Origin: Asterella californica | Taxonomy: Eukaryota; Streptophyta; Marchantiopsida; Marchantiales; Aytoniaceae | DNA: 64,000 bases | Assembly (NCBI GenBank): GCA_036924285.1 | Contig: JAYKYS010000009.1 | Coordinates: 22,982,001-23,046,000, forward strand | Direction: 5' to 3' | In this document: positions 1 through 10,513 of the stretch, in pieces | Position numbering within the stretch: position 1 is the stretch's first letter | Layout of the letters: each line of letters begins with the position of its first letter | Program-made: the position numbers and the translations under genes | Notes under the pieces: model-generated | What the model saw: the letters and a program-made list of their open reading frames with translations, nothing else | Database searches by the model: none | Told to the model about the DNA's origin: nothing

Positions 1-1825
1 CTTTTGGGAGCCTAGGTTCGGTAATAAGTTCTACATCGCACTGCCGCAGTTTTTTCTTAGCAAGGTTCAGATGGCTCGCTCCACAGTTTAGAGAATAATC
101 TTTGTGAACCCCCGTTCAGATCTGTGATCGATTAGGATTATCGTGCTGTTTGTAGAATAGCATGTCTGAATTTTATGAACGATATTGACGATGTGAACGA
201 AGAATTTCTCTGCCAATCAGATTGTATCGACTGTTTACACAGCCTGGGAAAAGTTGACGCATTACCGTAATTCACATCCTTATGAAACGATTCTGTAAAT
301 AAAACTCCCGCGAAATGAATAGCCAACGGATGGAAAGACCCCATCAAGCTTTACAAGGGAAAGAATGCCAAGCAACCAACGCCTCGAGAGAGAGGAAGAA
401 CATCGAGGCTAAGCTACTCTATTCTGTAAAAGCTTCACTCGGTAATCCATTTCGCTATAATAAAGCTCGAAGAATAACATAAGTTCTTGCAAACTCCTTG
501 TCCTCTCACAAAACTTCCATCAAGTAATGCAATGTTAAGAGAGGTGATGTCAAGCAAATATCTGCAAAGCAATTGTTATCTGGAAACATACCACAAGCCG
601 TACGACACGATGCACGATTATCTCACCATGATTCCACTGGAGTTCTGCTTATGCTCCATGGGTGTATATGAACTCCTGTTTGTACGTTTACACGTCTACA
701 AACAGAGTTCATGTACTTGAAATAGCAACATGATCTATAGAAACGAACAAAAAGACGAGAAAGAAAAGGAGAACAAACGAACATAATGAAAAGCAAAAAT
801 TGAATAGTTCAAATATTCAGTAAATAAATGAAAAAACATTTACCTGGATACGTATAACATCAGGATAGCTAACGTGGACAAGAGAAGAGGAAAAGATATG
901 ACTCACTACTGGAAGCGACAAAGTTCACCAGATCGACGGAGACGGACGACGACGGAGACGACGGAGACGGACTCGATGAGGAGAACGAAGAGACGAGAGC
1001 GCGTCCACGTTCTTTGGATCGTCACGTACAGCAGAAGAAGAGAAATGGTCGTCGTTGATTGTGATCGTTTTAGCAAAGTGGCTAAAACGATCACCTCTCC
1101 TAGTGCATACATCTTTATGCTTCTTAGCTTTCGCTCGGAGGGAGAGAACACGACCAACAAGAAAATAGTGGGTGAATTCCGGATAGACATGGGCTCTGAT
1201 CACGCTAGGACTAGGTTTGAAACTGTATTGTATACGAGTATCACTACAATTGCTCCGGGTGACCCAAAAGAATACCTTATTTTGTGGGGTTGTTTTCAGA
1301 GAACTAGAAATTTAATCATTATGCAGAAAATAGTATCGGTGATTACTTCTTCATCTCGACTTGGAATATGTGAATTAAAGATTCAACTTAAAGTTATTCA
1401 CCCCCTCTACAAGTTATGATTCGTCTTGAAACAAACTATTGAATACAGACAAAGAAATGTTAGATTTTTTAGAATAAAAAAGAAATATTTTTTATATTCA
1501 AATTACACTGAGAAAGAAAATGAATATTCATTTTCATGCTTTTATACCCAGACTCGAGATTTAAGATCATTCGTTATCATGTTTATTTTATATTAATTGT
1601 AAATATAAAAATATTTTAAATAATCTTAAGTAAAAATTAGAGTTCTATTAAATATTAATTTTAAAACGAAAAAAACTATACAAGAAATCCGAATATAACC
1701 GTAAAAAGAGAACACACTGACGCATTTCGGAAGATACAAGTCTCATACCTTCTTCTGAAATATATATATTAATTCATTAACTAATTAGTTTTAAACTAAT
1801 TAAAACTAATAAATTAAAGCTTACA
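1..1825. other. AT-rich intergenic stretch, no supported gene
   Basis: I see no recognisable gene here. The longest open frame (874-1419, plus) starts in low-complexity GAC/GAG-rich DNA and has no family resemblance that I trust. A perfect 14 bp inverted repeat with a 6-base loop lies at 1061-1094. Long A/T-rich runs without coding character fill 1420-1820. Confidence 0.5.
1061..1094. repeat. Perfect 14-bp hairpin
   Basis: The arms gtgatcgttttagc (1061-1074) and gctaaaacgatcac (1081-1094) are perfect reverse complements around the loop aaagtg. No terminator-like T run follows it. Its role is unknown. Confidence 0.7.
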
Positions 1826-1865
1826 TATACCTCCTCCATCTGATCATGGAGGAGTTGATCATGTA
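1770..1865. repeat. Hairpin-pair repeat, copy 1
   Basis: An AT-rich hairpin (about 1770-1817, built on aactaattagtt/aactaatt) is followed by a second hairpin at 1831-1854 with arms ctcctccat/atggaggag. The same two-hairpin layout recurs at other places in the window. This copy is one of the more diverged. Confidence 0.45.
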
Positions 1866-1973
1866 GTAAGTGCCACTAGCGGAGACGTTTTCAGAACACC
1901 AGTGTGCAGTCACCACAGAACTTCATTTACTTATCGGGTTGGTTACAGTAGTTTACTATTCTTTATTAGAAAT

Positions 1974-1992
1974 TTATTATTATTATTATTAT
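1974..1992. repeat. (TTA)n microsatellite
   Basis: About six tandem TTA/TAT units in AT-rich DNA just upstream of the hairpin repeat. Confidence 0.8.
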
Positions 1993-2059
1993 CGGAAGGC
2001 TTGGCTATAGTAGTTGCTTAGTGCTTGCACTTATTTCGTTTCCGTTTTTCTTCTATTCG

Positions 2060-2415
2060 TATTTGAAAGCTAATATCCTTCCCACGGCCTTGTACATTGA
2101 AATTCGTTTTCTCTTATCGGAAAATGTATAAGTGTTATTAAAATTTATTATACTAAGCTATATAGAAAATTAAATTAATTTATAATTGTTATATGTTAGT
2201 CACTCCTGGAGTAGCCAACTCATCCGAAGAGAACCCATAAGTGAAGAGGGGGCTGCTGCGCTCCTGGGGGTATAAGCCCGGAGACCTAAATGTCTAATGG
2301 CGCCGTTTAATAGAGGACATTAATTAATGTTCTAACCCTTCTCGTCGGAAGGGTTAGAACATTAATAAGTGTACCCTCATATACACTGAAGTGCACATGA
2401 GACCCATATCCTCCA
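2060..2415 (+). repeat. Hairpin-pair repeat, copy 2 (left arm of an inverted pair)
   Basis: This segment matches, in reverse complement, 7368-7712. Shared blocks in order are ttttctcttatcgg, gtagccaactcatccga and cccataagtgaagag, then a hairpin at about 2319-2367 with arms ttctaacccttc/gaagggttagaa, then a second hairpin at about 2370-2412 (gtgtac...catatac / gtgcacatgag). No ORF links the two copies. It could be the end of a larger unrecognised transposon or an independent short repeat. Confidence 0.6.
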
Positions 2416-2854
2416 TTGGATACCAAGTGGAGTTTCGTCGAAACGAGAGAAAAAGACAAGCGTGCAAGTCGGCGGCAGAAATCCAGTGCATGGATAGGGG
2501 GAGAATGGGTGGGTGGGTGCACCATAATTCACTGTCATCTCTTATAATTCAGTAGAAATAGTTAAATGAAATGAGAACATGAACGAGATGGCAATACTCG
2601 ATATAGATGGTTGACTTGGTTGATTTCACTACAGACATTACGCTAGAAGTACTGCGAAAGACTGGTTTCCTGAGTTCACTAGAGACATCATGGAAACGTG
2701 ATGATATCTAAAAAAAGAATCAAAATTTCTAGACAAAGCACACATGGACGTTAAGGGAAAGAGATGAACCATAAGACGTGTGCGTATAGTCGTCCTGACG
2801 ATGCTATAAAAATTGACCTTACGTAATAAAAAATTATTCTCAGTAAATTTAATT

Positions 2855-2946
2855 TATACCTTAATCCTTCCAGGGGAAAGGGTTAAGGTATAAATTAAAG
2901 AGCATGCATAATTCTCCTCTTCCGAACTTGGAAGAGGATGAATATG
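2855..2946. repeat. Hairpin-pair repeat, copy 3
   Basis: Hairpin one lies at about 2855-2900 with arms aatttataccttaatcctt and the near-complement aagggttaaggtataaatt. Hairpin two lies at about 2906-2945 with arms cctcttccga/ggaagagg inside the flanks gcata...tatgc. The arms match far better than chance, and the hairpins are the best conserved part of the repeat. Confidence 0.6.
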
Positions 2947-3339
2947 CAAGGAAGATGAATATAAAGCTAAAATGCTGGAACTCAAATACAAGAATAAGAA
3001 AGTAAACACCTTCACTCCTCTTCATACAAACCCTGTCATGAATGGTTTTTATTTTCTCATATATAATAGTGGAAATATGATAATGAAGGAGCCCTGATTA
3101 TACTACTTCTGATATTAAAGTGTCGATCGTTCCAAAATATATAAATATATTGTCTAACCAGATTTGCTTCTGCTAACCTGGACCACATACGCATGATAAA
3201 GCCATGAAAGGAGTGTTAAGATTCACAACCACAACAAATTCCAACACAAATTACAGACTTGTGAACAAATGAAATTTTCTTGTAGAAGATGTAGCAAGTG
3301 AATAATATACGCATGCTAGATAAAATTAGGAGAACTTTT

Positions 3340-3830
3340 CTTTCGCTTTTTGTTATCAGAAAACGTAAGCGTTATGTGGAAATCCTATACTAAAACATTA
3401 AGAAAAATAAATTTATCTGTTATAATAAATGATACCTGAAACTAGAGTTACGGATCAGTATAAACATAAGTCGTAAAGCGAGTGTGGACAGATATATTGC
3501 TGAAACTTTAAGTAGGAGAGGCTTAAAAAAGCACACATTACTTTAAATCCGATAATAATTTATTACTATCCCGTCTTAACGGATAAGTTAGGGACTAAAA
3601 TTAAGAAATTTATATCTTCTATCAGAAGATGGAGGAAGCGAATATAAAAACTAAAAAAGAACCTAATGATGTATAGACCATGGATAAATATACATGCAAC
3701 ATGAATCTCTGAGTAACTTTTCTTCACTTTATATTATCAAAAGATAATAAATATTATGTGAAAATCAAAACTAAATTTAAAAGAAACATAAATTTTAGAT
3801 ATAAATATTAAATGCTAACCGTTGATACCA
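3340..3830. repeat. Hairpin-pair repeat, copy 4, with duplicated flank
   Basis: The block tttctttcgctttttgttatcagaaaacg (3341-3369) resembles the flank of copy 2 at 2109-2130 and recurs in decayed form at 3718-3760. Two weak hairpins lie between them: about 3550-3600 (tatcccg / cggata...gttaggg) and about 3605-3645 (atatcttct / agaaga...aatat). This suggests two or more degenerate tandem copies of the same repeat unit. Confidence 0.4.
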
Positions 3831-4261
3831 AATAAAATCCACAAGGATACTGCAACAGACACGTTTCCCAGAGTATAAGTGCGAAAGGATAATAGGGGGT
3901 GTCAAAGTTATGGAACTTATGAAATATTCGAAATCCGCGGGTGTGAGTTATGGCTTCGGTGAGACTGCAGTCAGTGTTTCATGCAGGCACCTCCTGAGGT
4001 ACCCGCAGGAAAACGTTGCGAGTGTTTTCTTAACGGTTATTTAGTGATTTCGTCCGCTTTCTTTTGTAATAGATTTTCTACTGCTCAGAATCTTGAGTAT
4101 ACAAACGAAAATTAATCAGTAATAAAATCTTGATGTTCAATCACATGCACAACCCAGAATGAGTCACGGTTATATACAAACTTATCTGTGATTATTACGT
4201 CTTTGTCGTTGAAGAATCTTTTCTCTGAACTTGGACACCCCTAATAGCAAAGAAACATTCC

Positions 4262-4330
4262 TTCAACCAGATAATAAATTAGTATATTTACCTCTTCTTG
4301 GACCATCGAAAGATGGAGGAGGTGATCAAT
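4262..4330. repeat. Hairpin repeat, copy 5 (degenerate)
   Basis: The segment tatttacctcttct...agatggaggaggtga forms an imperfect hairpin of the CCTCTTCC/GGAAGAGG type seen elsewhere in the window. It lies inside an open frame at 4231-4602 that shows no recognisable protein family. Confidence 0.4.
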
Positions 4331-4652
4331 ACATTGATCAGTTCGCAAAAGCTTATCCCGAAAAGAAAAGAAGAAAAGAAGCTCAAGAAGAAAGAAAAAA
4401 GCTTATCGCGATCATTTGCATGCAGAGTTTCCTCTTTTACCTCCAGCGGAAGTCCGCTTTAGAGTTGGTGCGCGTGTCCCTACCAACCCTCCTGCTCCTA
4501 AAATACGTATGGGCCTATAATTATACTTTTCATTTGCGAGGCTGGATACAGTATGTATGCTACAATGATTTCCGACAAAGCGGGGCCGACCCCATTGTTT
4601 AACGCTAAAGTTGTGTGCAACGGCAGGTACTGAACGTGGGTCGGAAAAGGTA

Positions 4653-5036
4653 CGGCCACTGGATCAAATCTGTGCTTGCAGGTCGGTGACTATAGTAGGT
4701 CACTTCCGGTCCCTCCAGATTCCGGGCCTCTACCTGAATCTCTCTTTACGGCCACTGGATCAAATCTGTGCTTGCAGGTCGGTGACTATAGTAGGTCACT
4801 TCCAGTCCCTCCAGATTCCGGGCCTCTACCTGAATCTCTCTTCACGGCCACTGGATCAAATCTGTGCTTGCAGGTCGGTGACTATAGTAGGTCACTTCCG
4901 GTCCCTCCAGATTCCGGGCCTCTACCTGAATCTCTCTTTACGGCCACTGGATCAAATCTGTGCTTGCAGGTCGGTGACTATAGTAGGTCACTTCCGGTCC
5001 CTCCAGATTCCGGGCCTCTACCTGAATATCTCTTTT
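4653..5036. repeat. Tandem array, four units of 96 bp
   Basis: Units begin at 4653, 4749, 4845 and 4941 with cggccactggatcaaatctg and are almost identical, with single changes such as ccggt/ccagt and ttta/ttca. Because 96 is a multiple of three and no unit has a stop in two of the plus frames, overlapping ORFs of 156 codons (4611-5081) and 126 codons (4676-5056) exist. They encode 32-residue repeats but have no other support as genes. High identity means recent expansion. Confidence 0.95.
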
Positions 5037-5039
5037 CTT

Positions 5040-6685
5040 TTAACTCTACTGTATAATTCCGTTTCATCAATAGTTCCCTAGGGTTCGAATCTGCCGCTTT
5101 ATAAACCTCAGGGTCAGGTTTCTTTCTTTCACTCGTTCATATATTGTACCACATGTTTTACATGTTTACTTTAGAAGAACTCGTCTACAGTGCGCTAATT
5201 TAATTTAATTTATCATAATATGCCATGCCAAACGAGATGTTTGGGCGCTTGTTTCGAGACCTTGGCCACCTTCTCCTGCAACTTCATTTCTTTTCTATAG
5301 GTTTGACTTTATTATCTCTATGTTTTAATGCTTCCTTTTTAGATAAATTGGATGGTACGTCCAGAGATAAAAGGTAGAGGATGGGGGTAAAAGTCCAAAG
5401 ATCCTAAAGGCAAGATGTAAATGTATACGATGATGGGGTTATACTGGGCAGTGCATTGTTAGCTTACATAAACTCGTACTAACAAGTTTTGTCATGCTTG
5501 TGATTTCACTTCACTTGCTTATGACATTATGCTACCTGTTGAAGATTTCGTAAGTGTTTTATACCGCCTGAAGGTCTATTTTACTTATTAAACTCCCTCC
5601 TGGTATAAAAAGGTTCTGATAGGAATATTCTTTTCAAACTTCTTTTTAATTCAAAATCTTTCTCTGGAATCTGGAACACATAAAATCTTGAAATTTAACA
5701 AACTAGTTTTTGATAAAAAAAAAATTGTAAAATTATAGCACTTCCAAAAATGAAAAGTATGTGTAACCCAGACCCTAAGTATCAGAAGCAGGGGTTTAAC
5801 TACCTATCTCTTACGAAGGAATGTGTGTTCGAGAACCTACATAGTAACTAGATTAACTTGATGGTGATTAGAGTCTTGCGTCCGAATAGCGTTGGCTCGT
5901 AATTTGCTACACGATATAACCAATAGGCTTACGATATAATTCTGCAAAAAGAAATATCCAAAGGAAAATACAGTGGGATGAAAGATCTTGAGGGTTTGCT
6001 TCCCATGGAGAACAAGAATGAGATCTGTAAGTCTGTATCGGAATACTCGGTGAAGTCGCTCATGTTATATTATATTATCATGTATCACCTAATGAATGTA
6101 TGAAAAAAATATGATTTAGAATATTATAAGATATATAATCAATATTATAAGATATAAAAAAGATTTATCAAAGCTATACATAATATAAATATGATAAAAA
6201 CATATATTATACCTAAAAAAATTAAAAAATAATATAGTAAAGTACAAATGATCAAAAAGTTAGCTTATGTCGAAGTAAATGATGTTACATGGTTACACTA
6301 ATTGACTATAATAACGTGAAAAGCTTCTAAGCTTTTAAAGCAATTCTTGGTTTCCATTATGCATCCTAACCCTATAAGAAGAAACTAATGTGAACCATGA
6401 TATGTCGAAAAGTAAACAAGAGAAAGAACATGCAGTAGAGATGGTAATAAGACGTGTTTGAAGTACGAACGAAAAGAAAAAAATGATAGAGAAAAGATCG
6501 TACACTTGCGATTTCTCACAGAGATGAGAATGGATATCTAGAGAATATTGTGTTATTTCTGGTGGTCGTAGTACAAACATTCTTTGGCCCCGCTATGTAA
6601 CTTGTGATGATACGCCAAGTACTCAATTCATGACAATAGGTATTCATGTCCAAAAGAAAATAGAATAGTGTTCTAACATTAGAGA
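5040..6685. other. Intergenic, no gene seen
   Basis: AT-rich DNA with many stops in all frames. A short duplicated motif (atattataagatata) occurs twice at about 6120-6160. A tRNA B-box-like string at 5085-5095 has no accompanying cloverleaf. I recognise nothing else. Confidence 0.5.
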
Positions 6686-6689
6686 GGAT

Positions 6690-6800
6690 GCTCATGAAGG
6701 AGGATATTCACCTCTTCCAAGTTGGGAAGAGGAGAATATGCAAACCCATTAATTTATACACTAATCTCTATTTTTTGGAAAGGTTAGTGTATAAATTATT
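6690..6800. repeat. Hairpin-pair repeat, copy 6
   Basis: Hairpin two comes first here (about 6695-6738): gatattcacctcttcc / gggaagaggagaatatgc. It is followed by hairpin one (about 6749-6800): aatttatacactaatctct / ggttagtgtataaatt. The order is reversed relative to copy 3, so this copy is in the opposite orientation. Confidence 0.6.
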
Positions 6801-7367
6801 CACTAAGTTATAAGTTATTCACCTAAGATCATGACTTTATATTACTTAGGAGATACTCTCTCCATCCTGTACTTATGGACTATTGACAGCAGCCAAGTGT
6901 AAGTTTCCGAAGAGAATAGCCAAGTGTACAAAGTGTTTATAGTTTTTAACTTTAGTGTATTTAATTTAACCATTTAAATTTAGTGATCTCTGTCGCTGGT
7001 GCAAAGAAAGGACGCCCATGGAACCCTTAGAGCTAGAGCTCACCCAGTCATTCTGCTCGATGGAACATACTACGGTCTCCAGCATTCATCTACTTCTAAC
7101 CATCCATAATGAGTCACAATTTCTCTTTAGACGGAGTACAGGCAATCGACTGTAATATCTTTCACTAACCTATCCTCTAATAACGATGAAATATAGGTAG
7201 CACTGTACTTCATAATTTTCTCAGCCAGACTCTGATAGTTTCAACTCGTCTTGCAGTTGCTTATATAAGCAGTACGCAGAACACAAATTCTCAATGAACA
7301 TCCACCAATCGACTATTTTTCCACTTTCACCGCTTGGGCTTCTCCGCTCTCTAGCCGGAACCGCAAC

Positions 7368-7712
7368 TGCTATGTATATTCACCCATGTAAATTCAAGTG
7401 TGTACATGGGGTGTAATCTATATTCTAACCTTTTCAACAGGAAGGGTTAAAATATAAATTAATTTTCATCTAGAATGACGTGTATTGACGATAAAAGTCT
7501 TGGACTTATACCCCAGGAAGGCATCAGCTTGCTCTTCACTTATGGATTCTTTTCGGATGAGTTGGCTACTCCGGGACTAGTTAATATATAACATTTATGA
7601 ATTAATTAAATTTTTATAATAATTTATTAGAATAATATTTTAGAACACTTACACGTTTTCTGATAAGAGAAAATGAAATTCACTATACAAGGCAGTGGGG
7701 AAGAATATTAGC
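7368..7712 (-). repeat. Hairpin-pair repeat, copy 7 (right arm of the inverted pair)
   Basis: Reverse complement of 2060-2415. It contains hairpin two (about 7370-7412: tattcacccatgta / tacatggggtgta), hairpin one (about 7413-7462: tatattctaacctttt / aagggttaaaatataaa), then ctcttcacttatgg, ttcggatgagttggctac and gagaaaatgaaattcac. The two arms are 5 kb apart with no transposase-like ORF between them. Confidence 0.6.
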
Positions 7713-10513
7713 AGAACCTAATTGAGTGATCGCTTCTGAGAGCTAATTTGGACATGTAGAAGGTATAAGATTCTTCCAAAACCTTTGCGAGGGAACTCAT
7801 AAATATAACATACATTCTAGAGAGTATGTTTTCACAAACATTCTTTGATAGAATTATATAATGCTGTTAATGCATCTCAAACCCGATGAGCTTACTAATG
7901 CATTTCAAACTAGGGTGGTTTCGAGTAGATTTATTCTTTTGGATGGCGAGATCTAGAAATATCTCGGACTAGCGACGAATTCTTTTAAGGATCTCGGACT
8001 AGAAACTCTCGAAGAACGTTCAAATTTTAAAAATCGATGAGTGCATTGAAAACAACAAGTAATGACAATATTGAGATTCTCACGAATTATTTAGAACGAT
8101 TTATTCCTTTAACCAATTACTCCAACCATGTGTTTTTCCTTGCTCAACACAAATATGTATATCACTGGTCCATCAGTGTCCTTTCCTTGCTTTGAAAAAT
8201 GAACGAAATATTCCTTTTTGTTTCAGTATTAGAGAATAATAATATATCTAACTCGAGTGTGAAAACTCTATATCTCTTGAAATTCAAGGAATGATGCCAC
8301 CCATGTCCTAAATTTGTCTCCAAAACTGTGGAACCTATGAGGTCAAAAGTACGAAGCCAAATGTGCTTTTATGAGTTGGATGCTAGAAACTCTAATTTGA
8401 ACTCACTAGAAGATTTGAAAATCCCTCCAATTTCCCCTTCGCAATTCTGGAACTCCTAAGTCATAGTTCCTGGCTAAACTTGGTGGTACAAATCCGTTTC
8501 CTATTTCGGCAACAGAGTTATAATAAATAGCTCCTCTTGCAATGGAATTGTCAGACTTTGCGTTAGCGATTGTCCAAATCTATCTGCTTTTTTTCTCTTT
8601 TTTTGATTTTCACGACGATTCTATCCATCCGTCTATTTTCGTTGCTTCTTTGCTTCTTTTCTCTTTTCCCGATTTTCACTGATTTTCCTGATCTCTCTTT
8701 TTCCTTTTCAGTTTTCACGATAATCCCATCCATTTATTTGTTCTCGCTGCTTCCGTTTTCTTTCTTTCTTCACAGGACTCCATCCGTCCGTTTCGTTACA
8801 CGACAATAATTTCCCCCTTGCCACATAGCTACAGCTATACCACATGGCAAAAGATACTCTTTGGGGTAAAGAGTATCATTACCCACAAAGAATAATCTTC
8901 ATATCTGGTAGAAAACTCCCTATTGGGACATATCGTAGGTATGTAATTTTCCCAAAACCTTAACGGAATATCCAATCAAATATTATCGACGTTCTAGAGT
9001 ACGTTTTCATACACATTATACAGCGCTATTAAGACCATTTAAACGTTGGCTGTGAAATATACATTCTAGGGTATATTTCAGAAACATTCTCATAGAAAAC
9101 TATACTGTGCTATTAAGACCACTGAAACCTTGGCTTGAAAATATTCCCCAACTCCCTTAAAAAATTTCCCAAGTTGCTGCCGTAACTTTCATGTACCATC
9201 CTTAAGGTGTTACGTAAAATTCAGTCATGGACATAACGTGATCTCCTCAACACCGTTGCAAATAAACGAATCGCGAGATTGCAAGCGTTCAGTAGTACCT
9301 GACAAAGCGAGACATTTTACATCTGCATCTTCTCGTCCGAATCACGTAACAAATGGGGATGGTCTGAGTAATCCTATTCGTGCGTCTCAAAACTCCCTGT
9401 AGAATTGAGCACGGGATTACACTCTAAACCCATAAGCACTCATAGTCGGACAATATCACGGTCCTTAGAGATTCCACAAAGGTTCGACTCGAGAATTTCA
9501 AACGGATGTTGAGAAAAGGAGACTTGCGTCCACAGTACCTACTTCCATTCTAGAAACTCGTTACAGTCTACATCCGCTCTCCATACATCCGAAAGTCGAT
9601 AAAATCGTGGAAGGCGCGACTGCACCGTGTTACGGGTGAGGTTTCAGACGCCTATTCGGTAAAGCCTTCGGGGGTATCTAGGGAAGTACCCACGAGACTA
9701 ACGTGCAAAACGGTCAGGCAATCAGAGATACCCTTACAAGTACATTTAGTGCAAATGGGATATAGCTTTCGTCTGTCGTATGTCATAGTTCCTGACAACA
9801 TTCTACAGGAAAGGCCAAAACTTTCTAATCCTCGTGTTTAGTCTTGGCGGCTTACAAGTTTGATACCGGCCACGGTTGAATCAACTCACAACTGCCATCA
9901 CCTAATCACACTTTCCGCTCTAATGGAAGCAGAAGTAAGTCAGTAAAGCACAAACAAGAAACGTAGTCCTTACAAACCTTTGAAACTTGACCATGAGCAC
10001 GTGATGTACATTCTAGAACGAGTACTCCAAGTTCTTGGAGTCATGACGGAGAACAAGAGCCAGCCATTTGACCTTATTCGGAAACACCAGGTTCCACTGA
10101 CCATTAACACTCTTGTTAAAGATCATAACATGAACAACAGACGACCAGACCCACGTTAAATTTCTTCTCCAAACGGGGTATGAATGGTTGCTACAAACTA
10201 GTTGCACTCTGCGCTAACATCCCACAAACGAAGTAGCCGACCCCGATGTCCTATGTAAAACTGGAGAAGGTATTTGGGTCTGGATCTCCCTCATGAATTA
10301 TCTTTACAGACTCTTCCCACATGGTATCGTTACAGCCGGAGAGCATCTCTCTTGAAGTCACAGCTTCTCCCAGCTTGCCCTATGAAAACAGACGGCTGGG
10401 AAAACCTAAAAATGGCGGTTCCAAACTCCCAGCCCAATGAGATCAAAACATGGGAACATTAGGGCAGCCGAAGTCTTCAGCAACTGCTCTTCCGCTTTAC
10501 TCCGCGAGACGAC
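7713..10513. other. Intergenic, with a degenerate ~70-bp repeat
   Basis: A degenerate unit, acattctag(ag)agtat-gttttca...cattct...tgctattaagacca, occurs at about 7811-7880, 8990-9060 and 9061-9135, the last two in tandem. A short hairpin (agatactctttggggtaaagagtatc, split around ggggt) lies at about 8852-8877. From about 9.2 kb the base composition shifts to that of the eIF3e island; the 3' end of the eIF3e transcript should lie here, but no poly(A) signal is decisive. Confidence 0.45.

Noticed and set aside
874..1419. 181-codon ORF with a string resembling the start of a gypsy integrase core (VVVDCDRFSKVAK)
   Set aside because: The similar residues fall exactly on the perfect hairpin 1061-1094, and neither flank reads like integrase. 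I treat it as chance.
4653..5036. CRISPR-like array
   Set aside because: The units are contiguous 96 bp copies without unique spacers; this is a minisatellite.
4611..5081. Repetitive protein encoded by the 96-bp array
   Set aside because: Open frames are an automatic result of a stop-free unit whose length is a multiple of three; two frames are open at once, so there is no evidence for either.
5020..5096. tRNA gene, from a B-box-like ggttcgaatc at 5086
   Set aside because: No acceptor or anticodon stems can be folded around it.
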